From assembly GCA_002383665.1 (NCBI GenBank), contig DFZI01000046.1:1-11651 (forward strand): DNA of 11,651 nucleotides. The letters are read 5' to 3'. Of the stretch, positions 1 to 7,076 are shown piece by piece. The stretch comes from Dehalococcoidia bacterium UBA4060. Its GTDB lineage: Bacteria; Chloroflexota; Dehalococcoidia; GIF9; UBA5629. The notes below the pieces were generated by a model that saw only the letters and a list, made by a program, of their open reading frames with translations, did no database searches and was not told where the DNA came from. The position numbers were made by a program, and so were the translations under genes. Within the stretch, counting starts at the first letter, position 1; every line of letters starts with the position of its first letter.

Positions 1-102
1 ATTGGCGGGAGCAGCCGCCGGCTGACCGGCACATCCCGCGCCCAATAAGCCCGATACAGCCAGCACTAAAATCAATATAACAGCCATGCGCATTGATGAC
101 AT
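1..102 (-). CDS. Putative lipoprotein, N-terminal fragment (cut by window edge)
   Basis: Only the first 34 codons are inside the window. They encode a short start with one Arg (MSSMRMAV), a hydrophobic stretch (ILILVLAVSGLLGAG), then a Cys at about residue 23 followed by a small-residue Ala/Pro-rich stretch. This is the shape of a signal peptidase II (lipoprotein) signal, although the -3 position is Gly rather than Leu, so the lipobox is imperfect. The start at 102 is chosen because a perfect AAGGAGG (109-115) sits 6 bases upstream; Met codons 4 and 6 are less well placed. It lies 52 bases downstream of hypC in the same direction and may be co-transcribed. The mature part is outside the window, so function is unknown. 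Confidence 0.7.
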   Translation of the reverse strand, partial: MSSMRMAVILILVLAVSGLLGAGCAGQPAAAPAN

Positions 103-154
103 GGATGACCTCCTTAGAATGTGAAAAGACATCATTTCAGATGAGTGGCTGCGG

Positions 155-379
155 TCAGGCCGCTTCCGCTTCCACCATACGCTCCAGAAGGCTCAGCGTC
201 TCCTGCGCTTCCTGCTCATCGAGCACGCTGATGGCGTACCCTGTATGCAGCAATACGTAGTTCCCCACCTTAACCTCCGGTGTGAGAGCGATATTGACCG
301 TGCGGCCTACGCCGCCGATATCGACTTCGGCCTGGTCACCGTTGACCGAGATGATTTTAACCGGCACTGCCAGACACAT
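155..379 (-). CDS. hypC: HypC/HybG/HupF family [NiFe]-hydrogenase maturation chaperone
   Basis: 74 residues, the usual size for the family. It begins with the diagnostic MCLAVP; Cys2 (after Met removal, the N-terminal Cys) is the residue that in HypC binds the iron centre together with HypD and contacts the hydrogenase large-subunit precursor. The rest is the expected small beta-barrel sequence (VDIGGVGRTVNIAL, VGNYVLLHTGYAI) with an acidic helical tail. In the cytoplasm HypC carries the Fe(CN)2CO unit from the HypCD complex to the apo large subunit. The start is fixed by the MCLAVP motif, yet there is no Shine-Dalgarno sequence before it. A TTGTCC-17-TATACT promoter-like element places transcription start only about 2 bases upstream. 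It follows hypF by 102 bases; hypD and hypE are not in the window. Confidence 0.95.
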   Translation of the reverse strand: MCLAVPVKIISVNGDQAEVDIGGVGRTVNIALTPEVKVGNYVLLHTGYAISVLDEQEAQETLSLLERMVEAEAA

Positions 380-387
380 TTGCTAAG

Positions 388-416
388 AGTATAGCTAAAA
401 ACAGGGGAGCGGACAA
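388..416 (-). promoter_or_regulatory. Predicted sigma70-type promoter of hypC, leaderless spacing
   Basis: On the minus strand, TTGTCC (411-416, 4 of 6 to the -35 consensus) and TATACT (388-393, 5 of 6 to the -10 consensus) are separated by exactly 17 bases. Expected +1 is near 381, while the hypC ATG begins at 379, so the transcript would have almost no 5' leader. This fits the absence of a Shine-Dalgarno sequence. Predicted by eye only. Confidence 0.5.
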
Positions 417-422
417 GAATCC

Positions 423-439
423 GGTCTCTGTCAGAGACC
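423..439. promoter_or_regulatory. Perfect 17-bp palindrome upstream of hypC promoter (possible operator)
   Basis: GGTCTCTG (423-430) and CAGAGACC (432-439) are perfect inverted copies around one central base. The centre is about 50 bases upstream of the predicted hypC +1, a usual place for an activator site. In RNA the same bases could form a 6-bp stem with a 5-base loop, but no U-tract follows directly on the minus strand, so a DNA operator is more likely than an intrinsic terminator. The cognate regulator is unknown. Confidence 0.4.
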
Positions 440-445
440 AGCCTC

Positions 446-470
446 GCGAAGCTGAATATGGAGTCTTCGC
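446..470 (-). other. Potential hairpin just after hypF stop
   Basis: GCGAAG (446-451) and CTTCGC (465-470) are perfect 6-bp inverted arms around a 13-base loop, starting 11 bases beyond the hypF stop codon. With no T-run next to it on the minus strand it is not a canonical intrinsic terminator. It could stabilise the hypF mRNA end or be chance. Confidence 0.25.
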
Positions 471-481
471 ACGGTCCCTGC

Positions 482-2767
482 CTAAGCTCTGGCGGCTATC
501 ACGGCCTGCCCCAGTGAGATGCCGCCATCATTGGCGGGCACCTGCCTGTGCGTGAGCACCCTGAAGCCTGAGCTGCGCAAGAGACGGACAGTCTTCGATA
601 GCAGCAACCGGTTCTGGAAACAGCCGCCGCTGAGCGCCACAGTGCCTATGCCCATATCCGCCTGCACTCTCAGGCAGGCATCCCCGGCCATGGCTGCCAC
701 CGTGTTGTGGAACTTCATGGCGATAACGGGCACGGCGCATCCGGCCTCCAGATCGGAGATCACGCCAGCTATCAGCTTCCCGACTTTAATCCTCTGGCAG
801 TCGCCATCGCCTTCAACCACAAAGGGATAAGCCCCCTTTTCAGCCGGCGCTTCGTAAGCACGGGCCTCCAGTTCAACGGCCGCTTGCGCCTCGTAGTTGA
901 TCTCAGTGCAGATCCCGCACAGGGCAGAGACGGCGTCAAACAGCCTGCCCATACTGGAAGTAAGCGGTGTGTTGATACCGGCCTCAACCTGCTTGCGTAT
1001 CAATTCAATCTCCATATTGTCGATAAAATTGACCAGTGGCGGCAGCCCGCTCTGGCCGGATAACGCCATCACGTACCCGAGGGCGGTGCGGTAGGGCTTT
1101 TTAATGGCCAGCGAGCCTCCGGGCAGTGGCAGATATTCAAGATGTGCTATGCGTCTGAAGCTCTTGAAATCGGCGACGATGACCTCACTTCCCCAGATAT
1201 GGCCGTCCGTGCCGTAGCCCGTACCGTCGAAGGATACGCCGATAACCGGTCCCTCCTCCTCGTTATCGGCCAGGCAGGAGGCAATATGGGCATGGTGATG
1301 CTGCACGGCCACGGCTTTCCATCCCTCCTTACCGGCCAGCTCAAGGGCGAACTTCGTCGGGAGATAGTCCGGGTGCATATCATAGGCGATTATCTCTGGC
1401 CTGATGCGGAAGAGCCGCTCATACAGCTCCAGCGTACGCTCATAATGCTGCAATGTATCCAGGTTTTCCATGTCGCCTATATGCTGGCTGACAAAGGCAT
1501 GGTTATCGTGCGTCAGGCAGAAGGTGTTCTTCTCCTCCGCACCGCAGGCCAGCACCGGAGTCGCCTGAAAGTTGAGATGAATGGGATAAGGGGCATAACC
1601 CCTCGCCCGCCGGATGATGGAAAGACCATCGTCAATGACTGCTGTAACGCTGTCATCGTAGGTGGAGTATATTTCACGGTTGTGCATGAGGAAGTAATCG
1701 GCGATCCCACCCAGCCTGCGCAGGGCCTCGCTGTTCTGTCCGGCGATGGGCTCCTCGCTGATATTGCCGCTGGTCATAACCAGCGGCATGCCTGCCTCCC
1801 GCACCAGCAGGTGGTGCAGGGGTGTGTAGGGGAGCATAACGCCCAGGTGCTTTAACGCCGGCGCACATTCCTGGCAAATCGACGAGTCTGGCCTCCAGCG
1901 CAGGAGCACAATCGGGGCCTGCGGCGATGTCAGCAATTCCTCTTCAGCCCGGCTAACAGTGCAGTGCTTTCTCACTTCATCGACATCCTGGAGCATGACA
2001 GCGAAGGGCTTGGACGGCCTGTGCTTGCGCCGTCTCAGCGTGGTCACAGCCTCGCTGTTCCGTGCATCACAGGCCAGCAGGAAGCCTCCCAACCCCTTGA
2101 TAGCCACGACTTTCCCATCCCTTAAGAAAGAAGCTGCCTGCCGGATGATATCATCGCAGCCGATAGTAACGCCCCGGCTGTCGGTCAGCTCAAGCCGGGG
2201 CCCGCAGAGGGGGCAGGCATTGGGCTGGGCATGGAAGCGCCGGTCTAACGGATCCTCATACTCGCGCCGGCAATCGGCGCACATTTTGAACTCGGACATG
2301 GTGGTCAGGGGCCGGTCGTAGGGAATATCCTTGATGATGGTGAAGCGTGGCCCGCAGTTGGTGCAATTGGTGAAGGGGTATCGATACCTGCGGTTGCCCC
2401 TGTTGAAGATATCATCCAGGCAGAGACGGCAGGTGGCGATATCGGGCGAGACAAGCTGGTACTTGCCCGGCTGGGACTGGCTATGGCGGATCTCAAAGCC
2501 GCTGTACCCGGCAGGAGCATCGAACTGCGCCGATACGGACTCTATCCTGGCCAGCGGTGGTGCATCATGTTCCAGCTCATAAATGAAAAGATCGAGGTCC
2601 TGCTGTTTTCCTTCAACCTCGATCCTGACATCCTCCGAGGTATTGCACACCCAGCCTCTGAGGCCATGCTTTTTGGCCAGGCTGTAAACAAAGGGCCTGA
2701 AGCCAACACCCTGCACCACGCCCCTGGCGCTGATGCGTGCAAGGCGGATATCGTCTTCATGTGACAT
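482..2767 (-). CDS. hypF: Carbamoyltransferase HypF
   Basis: 761 residues, full length for HypF. The enzyme turns carbamoyl phosphate and ATP into carbamoyl-adenylate and passes the carbamoyl group to the C-terminal Cys of HypE, the source of the cyanide ligands of [NiFe] hydrogenases. Domains in order: acylphosphatase-like (about 8-95, with GVVQGVGFRPF at 16-26); a zinc-finger region with CxxC pairs at 113/116, 135/138, 163/166 and 185/188; a YrdC/Sua5-like domain (about 205-390, KGLGGFLLACDA); and a Kae1-like domain with the metal-binding VQHHHAH (489-495), then FDGTGYGTDG and the C-terminal GGCFQNRLLL and PANDGGISLGQA. All key motifs look intact. The ATG at 2767 is the only plausible start (in-frame stop upstream, no later Met before the first domain), yet no Shine-Dalgarno sequence precedes it. 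It has its own promoter-like element right after the upstream terminator, and hypC follows. Confidence 0.97.
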   Translation of the reverse strand: MSHEDDIRLARISARGVVQGVGFRPFVYSLAKKHGLRGWVCNTSEDVRIEVEGKQQDLDLFIYELEHDAPPLARIESVSAQFDAPAGYSGFEIRHSQSQPGKYQLVSPDIATCRLCLDDIFNRGNRRYRYPFTNCTNCGPRFTIIKDIPYDRPLTTMSEFKMCADCRREYEDPLDRRFHAQPNACPLCGPRLELTDSRGVTIGCDDIIRQAASFLRDGKVVAIKGLGGFLLACDARNSEAVTTLRRRKHRPSKPFAVMLQDVDEVRKHCTVSRAEEELLTSPQAPIVLLRWRPDSSICQECAPALKHLGVMLPYTPLHHLLVREAGMPLVMTSGNISEEPIAGQNSEALRRLGGIADYFLMHNREIYSTYDDSVTAVIDDGLSIIRRARGYAPYPIHLNFQATPVLACGAEEKNTFCLTHDNHAFVSQHIGDMENLDTLQHYERTLELYERLFRIRPEIIAYDMHPDYLPTKFALELAGKEGWKAVAVQHHHAHIASCLADNEEEGPVIGVSFDGTGYGTDGHIWGSEVIVADFKSFRRIAHLEYLPLPGGSLAIKKPYRTALGYVMALSGQSGLPPLVNFIDNMEIELIRKQVEAGINTPLTSSMGRLFDAVSALCGICTEINYEAQAAVELEARAYEAPAEKGAYPFVVEGDGDCQRIKVGKLIAGVISDLEAGCAVPVIAMKFHNTVAAMAGDACLRVQADMGIGTVALSGGCFQNRLLLSKTVRLLRSSGFRVLTHRQVPANDGGISLGQAVIAARA

Positions 2768-2779
2768 AAATACAGGTGA

Positions 2780-2809
2780 ATTGTACTTCAGGGCACATCA
2801 TACGGGCAA
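2780..2809 (-). promoter_or_regulatory. Predicted promoter of hypF, near-leaderless spacing
   Basis: Minus-strand TTGCCC (2804-2809, 4 of 6) and TACAAT (2780-2785, 5 of 6) with an 18-base spacer. Expected +1 is near 2773, leaving about 6 bases before the ATG at 2767. The -35 overlaps the end of the U-tract of the upstream terminator, so the ligase transcript would end where hypF transcription begins. Eye-based call, weaker than the hypC promoter. Confidence 0.35.
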
Positions 2810-2848
2810 ACAAAAATTCATACAGAGCGGGGTACACCCCGCCCTGTA
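2808..2848 (-). terminator. Intrinsic terminator after the acyl-CoA ligase gene
   Basis: On the minus strand TACAGGGCGGGG (2837-2848) and CCCCGCTCTGTA (2821-2832) form a 12-bp stem with one G-U pair and a UGUA tetraloop (2833-2836), GC-rich at the loop side. A T-rich run (TTTTTGTTT, 2808-2816) follows after four bases. This is a textbook rho-independent terminator 20 bases past the ligase stop codon. On the plus strand the G-U becomes an A-C mismatch, so it is oriented for minus-strand transcription. Confidence 0.85.
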
Positions 2849-2867
2849 TTGATCAAGAAAGGAGGCA

Positions 2868-4548
2868 CTATACCTTTACGGCAGTCCTGGACTTTTCCTC
2901 ATCCACAAGTATGCGGCAGAGCGGCTGGCCCAGCACTGAGTGCGGGATCTCGCTCCTGAACTCAATATAGCGTGGCACCTTGTAGGCTGTCAGCTTCTTG
3001 CGGCAGTGCTCTTTCAGCTCTTCCTCGCTGAGCTGCATACCGCTCTTCAGCACTACCCAGGCCTTGACTGACTCACCCTGTACTTCGTCGGGAATGCCTC
3101 GCACACACACCTCGGCCACAGCCGGATGAGTACTGATCACCTGCACAATCTCTCCCGGCCAAACCTGGAACCCGCTAACCTTGATCAGATTCTTCTTGCG
3201 GGCGGTGATGAAGCAGAAGCCGTCCTTATCCATGTATCCTATATCTCCGGTATAAAGCCAGCCATCGTGCAGCATCTCGGCTGTTTCCTCCATGCTGTTC
3301 CAGAAACCCGACATTACCTGCGGACCCCTGATCAATATCTCACCTTCCTTGCCCGGCCCCAGGCCTGGTCGGCCTGTCTCGGTGTCAGCGATCGTGACCT
3401 CGACGTCCGGCAGCGGCAGGCCTGCCGAGCCTGGCTTGCTGCGCTTCTTGACCGGTTCAATCATTGCCGCCGCAGAAGTCTCGGTCAGGCCGTAACCCTG
3501 AATGAGCTTCAGTCCGGTTGCCCGCGTAAAGCTTTCCCTGATGCCCGGCAGCAGCCGTGAGGCACCGGAGATGCAGAGCTTGATAGACTTGAAATTGACC
3601 CGCTTGCCAATGACGTCGGGATGGTGTGCGATGGCGTTGAAAAGCGTGGGAACACCGGGGAAGAGGGCTGGTTTGACCTCCTGTATGGTAGCCAGCAGGT
3701 CTTCGTGGTCGCGCGGGTCTGGCACAAGCGCCATAGTATTATGCGACAGTATCGAAGTCGACATCGCGAACACATTGCCAAAAACATGGAAGAGGGGCAG
3801 GCCAAGAAGTGTTATGTCTTCCCAGTCGTTGATGACGGGCTTGATCCAGGCTCTGACCTGCATAGCCTCAGCCATAATTGGCCCTGTGGGTAAGCATAAT
3901 GCCCCTGGGCGTCCCGGTAGTACCGCCGCTTTGCAGGATGATGGCGATATCGGACGCCGTTGGCCCGTCAACCTTGGGTATATCACCGGCATGGCGCTGC
4001 AGCATCTCGCTGAACCATGCATCGCCTTCCTCCAGGCGGATATCCCTGCTTGACTGCTGCTTATCCAGCTTCGAGTAGGTGAAACCTTTGATCTCAACGG
4101 GAATAACCTTTTTCAGCCGGGGATGTCGCGCCTGGAATGCCTTGATTACAGGGTAGAGCGCACTGTAGACGATGGCGACCGTGGCGCCGCACTGGCTGAT
4201 GCCACTTTCCAGCTCCCCTTCAGTATAGAGAGGGTTCAAAGGCACCGGTATGGCGCCCGCCTTCCAGGCTGCTATCTGGCTGATGACCGCTTCGGGGCTG
4301 TTGGGCAGAAGGATAGCTACAGTGTCTGCCTTGCCCAGGCCTATTTCCACCAGGGCTGAGGCCACCGCATTGCTCATCCCATCCATATCGCCATAGGATA
4401 CACGGTTGCCCTTGAAGATGACGCAGGTATGATTGGGTTTCTGCTTTGCCGTACGTGTGAAGACGTCCAGAATGGTACTGTCAGGGTATGGCTCGAGTGT
4501 TCGTGGGACCCCGTGATCGTAGTTTTTTATCCATGCATGACCGGACAT
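2868..4548 (-). pseudogene. Long-chain acyl-CoA ligase (AMP-binding family), frameshifted
   Basis: Two overlapping frames together give one ANL-superfamily acyl-CoA synthetase of about 559 residues. Residues 1-226 (4548 to 3871) carry the N-terminal domain and the ATP-binding loop SGGTTGTPRG (207-216, with Arg in place of the usual Lys), then LTHRANYG and a TGA at 3868-3870. Skipping one base there joins directly to EAMQVRAW in the +1 frame (from 3869), which continues through QGYGLTETS, YTGDIGYMDKDGF and ITARKKNLIKVSGFQVWP to 2868. Expected homology (LTHRxxxxNAMQ) aligns with no gap, so one extra base near 3870-3890 is the simplest explanation. The A10 motif near the C-terminus reads SVLGQPLCRIL where GKxxRR is usual, so the adenylating lysine is Gln. 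The start at 4548 has AAGGAGG 7 bases upstream. An intrinsic terminator follows. A sequencing or assembly error could explain the frameshift but not the Lys loss. If functional it would activate fatty acids or a similar carboxylate. Confidence 0.85.
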
Positions 4549-4768
4549 TTTCCAACCTCCTTGAGGGATTTTTATACCCTGTCTGCACGACCACCAGGTT
4601 ATAAATTTACAGCAGCGGGCTAATCCCCCATGCTAATTTATATGAAATCAGTATAGAGGTTTTGTTGAAAATGAATGTTACTTTTGTCGCATTTTCAAAG
4701 CGATTCAAGAGTATGGCCTGTTAAGGCTGTATTCACAATAGGCACAACCCCGGTTTCATTTTTACATT

Positions 4769-5758
4769 TCAGGCAGTAACCGCCAGGGCGTCTCCCACGC
4801 TACGGATAAAATCAGAATCGTAGCGCTCTATCTGCCCGCTGTCGCAGAGTGCGGCCAGCTCAGGATCGACAGGTATCTGCCCCAGCAGCGGAGCATGGGC
4901 GGCAGCGGCCATCTCTGCACCTCTGCTTTTCCCGAAAATCTCGATTTTCCTGTCCAGATCCTTCAGGTACAAATAGCTCATGTTCTCCACTACGCCCAGC
5001 ACCTTCTTGTTCATCTGTTGCGCCATTTTAACCGCCTTTCTTACGATCATGGCCGTCAGATCCTGCGGTGTGAAGACAACGATCACGCCAGAGATGGGGA
5101 GGGTCTGCATCACGGTAAGCGGGGCATCAGCCGTGCCGGGTGGCAGGTCTACGATCAGGTAGTCCAGATTGCCCCAGACTACATCCTCCCAGAACTGCGT
5201 AATGGCCTTGCCGATGAGGGGACCCCTCCAGATCACGGCTTCATCCTCCTCCGGTAACAGCAGATTAATAGACATGACGGCTATGCCAGACTTGGACGTT
5301 ACCGGCAGCAATCCCTGTTCATTGCCACCGGGACGATCAATTATGCCGAACATTTTGGGTATACTGGGCCCTGTGATATCGGCATCGAGTATGCCGACCT
5401 CGAGGCCCCTGCGTCTGAGTGCGATGGCAGTCAGGCTGGCGACGAGCGATTTTCCCACACCACCCTTGCCGCTCATAATGGCTATCACCTTGCCGATCCT
5501 GTTCAGATCAGCGGGCCGGGCCTCGTTGAACGTAACCTCGACCTGCTTGATATCTTCAAGCCCGGCCAGCGCTTCCCTGATTTTATCCTTTATCCACTGT
5601 TGTGCTGTCTCATCCAGCGCCGTGGAGGCTATGGTGATCGCGGCGGTGCCGCCGTTTATGCTGATATCACGGATTAGGTTCATGTTGGCCAGGCTGCGTA
5701 TTACATAAGGTACAATTACCTCATCCAGCCTGTCCCTGATCTGGTCAATCGTTGTCAT
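4769..5758 (-). CDS. Mrp/NBP35-family P-loop ATPase with N-terminal MIP18 (DUF59) domain
   Basis: 329 residues. Residues 1-85 form a MIP18/DUF59-type domain (DRLDEVIVPYV, then ISINGGTAAITI). The rest is a SIMIBI-class ATPase: deviant Walker A SGKGGVGKS (96-104), DADITGPSIPKMFG (125-138), Walker B region VDLPPGTADAPLT (203-215), then TPQDL and ENMSY. The family binds and transfers Fe-S clusters as a dimer (ApbC/Mrp/Ind1/NBP35) in the cytoplasm. Unusually, the CxxC that normally follows ENMSY is absent: residues 263-270 read LYLKDLDR with no Cys. The protein may therefore bind its cluster differently or rely on a partner; the adjacent upstream gene encodes a small CxxC protein. The start at 5758 is supported by AAAGGAGT 6 bases upstream. 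It is second in a two-gene unit driven from 6197-6225. Confidence 0.93.
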   Translation of the reverse strand: MTTIDQIRDRLDEVIVPYVIRSLANMNLIRDISINGGTAAITIASTALDETAQQWIKDKIREALAGLEDIKQVEVTFNEARPADLNRIGKVIAIMSGKGGVGKSLVASLTAIALRRRGLEVGILDADITGPSIPKMFGIIDRPGGNEQGLLPVTSKSGIAVMSINLLLPEEDEAVIWRGPLIGKAITQFWEDVVWGNLDYLIVDLPPGTADAPLTVMQTLPISGVIVVFTPQDLTAMIVRKAVKMAQQMNKKVLGVVENMSYLYLKDLDRKIEIFGKSRGAEMAAAAHAPLLGQIPVDPELAALCDSGQIERYDSDFIRSVGDALAVTA

Positions 5759-5812
5759 GGAATGACTCCTTTTCTCATTTCGATGTTTTCTGCTTGATAA
5801 TTTTATAGCTTT

Positions 5813-6103
5813 TCATTCAGATACAAGCGTGCTTTGTATTTTTCCGTTGTTATACGATACCTTTACCTTCACCCGTTTGCCTTCGGAAAGCATTTTCTCT
5901 GCTTCGCTGCGCAGCTTTTCGAAGTCGGGCGACCGGAGAAGGGCCAGCAGAGCTTCATAACGCTGCTGCAGTTCAACATCACTGGTCTTCTCGCTGAGCA
6001 GGCCGTAAAGGCAGTTGTTCAACTCCTTTTCAGCCAGGCATTTCAGGCATTTACCCGGCACCTCATCGGATGTATATTTAGGCTCAAGGTCAAGATTGTC
6101 CAT
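5813..6103 (-). CDS. Small CxxC-containing hypothetical protein upstream of mrp
   Basis: 96 residues from the ATG at 6103; an in-frame GTG at 6112 would add three, but AAGGTG overlaps that codon and sits about 6 bases before the ATG, so the ATG is preferred. Residues 1-15 are acidic and polar, followed by GKCLKCLAEKELNNC, which gives a CxxC pair and a third Cys. A long charged amphipathic helical stretch follows (about 38-75, rich in Leu, Glu and Lys), then a beta-like tail (VKVKVSYNNGKIQS). There is no signal peptide or membrane segment. I do not recognise a named family. It is the first gene behind a strong promoter and lies 54 bases before the Cys-lacking Mrp, so a Fe-S or metal-related partnership is an inference from context only. 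Confidence 0.75.
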   Translation of the reverse strand: MDNLDLEPKYTSDEVPGKCLKCLAEKELNNCLYGLLSEKTSDVELQQRYEALLALLRSPDFEKLRSEAEKMLSEGKRVKVKVSYNNGKIQSTLVSE

Positions 6104-6196
6104 AGCGATCACCTTTGCGGAGCTATTATTGCCCCTTTGACAGCGTTGCTAACAGGGAAAACCCGGCGTGTAAGAATTTTATTTGGACACCCCAAA

Positions 6197-6225
6197 ATTA
6201 TACGCTTCGCCAGGATGACAGACAA
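6197..6225 (-). promoter_or_regulatory. Strong sigma70-like promoter for the CxxC-protein/mrp unit
   Basis: Minus strand: TTGTCT (6220-6225, 4 of 6 to -35 consensus), a 17-base spacer, and a perfect TATAAT (6197-6202). Expected +1 is near 6190, giving a leader of about 87 bases before the ATG at 6103, with a Shine-Dalgarno sequence present. The element lies in the 166-base gap after the radical SAM gene and marks the start of a new transcription unit. The leader holds a small GGGTTTTCCC hairpin but no riboswitch that I recognise. Confidence 0.65.
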
Positions 6226-6278
6226 AGCAGAGGTTACAGCTAAGTGACTGTCTTTGTGCCCATGCATTCTGCTGACAC

Positions 6279-7052
6279 TCATATCAGTCTGGCCTCCGGC
6301 CTTCGGCGCTTTGTTTGCTCCCGGTCAAGAGCTTCAACTTCGGGCCTTGAAGCTTCATAAACAGTTACAACCCTGCTAAACTCGGAAAAATGCCCTCTGA
6401 TCTCGGTCATGATGGCCGGGCTGAGGGGTTTAACCGGGCATGGCCTGAGGGGAGTATTGATTTGCACCTCGTCAGGACACAGCGTTTTAACAATTTCTGC
6501 CATGAGAGTGGCCTTTGATCTATTAGCCTGAGTAAACATCATCTGGATCTCCAGTTTCCCCTGAAAGATAGAACGGAATGACCTGATCCCCTCAAGCAAC
6601 TCCTGGATTGATAAGCTGAATACAGGCCTGTTGATGATTTGCAAAAGCCGGTCATCGGGTGCATCAAGCTTGGCAACCACAACATCGGCGCCGGACAGCT
6701 CAGAGCGCAGGCTTTCCTGCTGCAGAAGGGAGGCATTGGTCAGCACGGCGATGGGCACATGCAATATCCCCGCAGCCAGGTCAATGGCCTCTCCAATGTT
6801 GCTGGCCAGCGTGGGCTCACCTACGCCGGAAAATGTCACATAATCTATATCCATAGGTGACAGGCTTTCAAGCTCTTCCTTCAATTTCAACAGGGGTACG
6901 AACTCCTGTCTGAAGGCCTGCCTGTTCACGGTCTTGCCAAGCTGGCAGTAGATACAATCGAAGGAGCAGGTCTTGCATTGAGTTGACACCATGTCTATAC
7001 CCAGCGACTTTCCCAGCCGCCAGGATGGAACCGGACCGTAGATTATTGACAT
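6279..7052 (-). CDS. Radical SAM protein, COG0731-type
   Basis: 257 residues. The N-terminus YGPVPSWRLGKSLGID leads into CKTCSFDCIYC (26-36), which holds the radical SAM CX3CX2C (Cys29, Cys33, Cys36) for the SAM-binding 4Fe-4S cluster, with an extra Cys26 before it. GVGEPT (76-81) matches the GGE-type SAM-binding motif. The protein ends after the core barrel, with no second cluster domain. COG0731 includes the archaeal wyosine-synthesis enzyme TYW1, but short bacterial members like this are not shown to do that reaction, so the substrate is unknown. AAAGGA 7 bases before 7052 supports the start. It lies 24 bases after the methyltransferase gene and appears to be the last gene of the long cluster; no clear terminator was found after it. 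Confidence 0.9.
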   Translation of the reverse strand: MSIIYGPVPSWRLGKSLGIDMVSTQCKTCSFDCIYCQLGKTVNRQAFRQEFVPLLKLKEELESLSPMDIDYVTFSGVGEPTLASNIGEAIDLAAGILHVPIAVLTNASLLQQESLRSELSGADVVVAKLDAPDDRLLQIINRPVFSLSIQELLEGIRSFRSIFQGKLEIQMMFTQANRSKATLMAEIVKTLCPDEVQINTPLRPCPVKPLSPAIMTEIRGHFSEFSRVVTVYEASRPEVEALDREQTKRRRPEARLI

Positions 7053-7076
7053 TCGATTTTCCTTTGAAGTTCAAGT

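Noticed and set aside
103..154. Possible terminator between hypC and the lipoprotein gene
   Set aside because: Only 4-bp stems (such as CATC/GATG and GCGG/CCGC) are visible, with poor U-tracts; too weak to call.
1142..1855. 237-codon open frame on the plus strand
   Set aside because: It lies fully inside hypF in antisense, has no recognisable motif or ribosome-binding site, and hypF is unmistakable. Same judgement for other plus-strand frames opposite the real genes.
2859..2866. AAAGGAGG on the plus strand next to the ligase stop
   Set aside because: No start codon follows at a usable distance and no plausible plus-strand gene is there.
3868..3870. TGA inside the ligase as a recoded (selenocysteine) codon
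   Set aside because: Reading through in the same frame gives sequence unrelated to acyl-CoA ligases; only a +1 shift restores the family sequence.
4549..4768. Promoter for the ligase gene in the 220-base gap after mrp
   Set aside because: The gap is AT-rich and holds candidates such as TTGTGA-17-CATACT (4710-4738) and an isolated TATACT-like box, but none is convincing by eye and no terminator for mrp was found.
6222..6256. Imperfect inverted repeat ACAAAG/CTTTGT after the radical SAM gene
   Set aside because: 6-bp arms with a 23-base loop and no U-tract; not a credible terminator.
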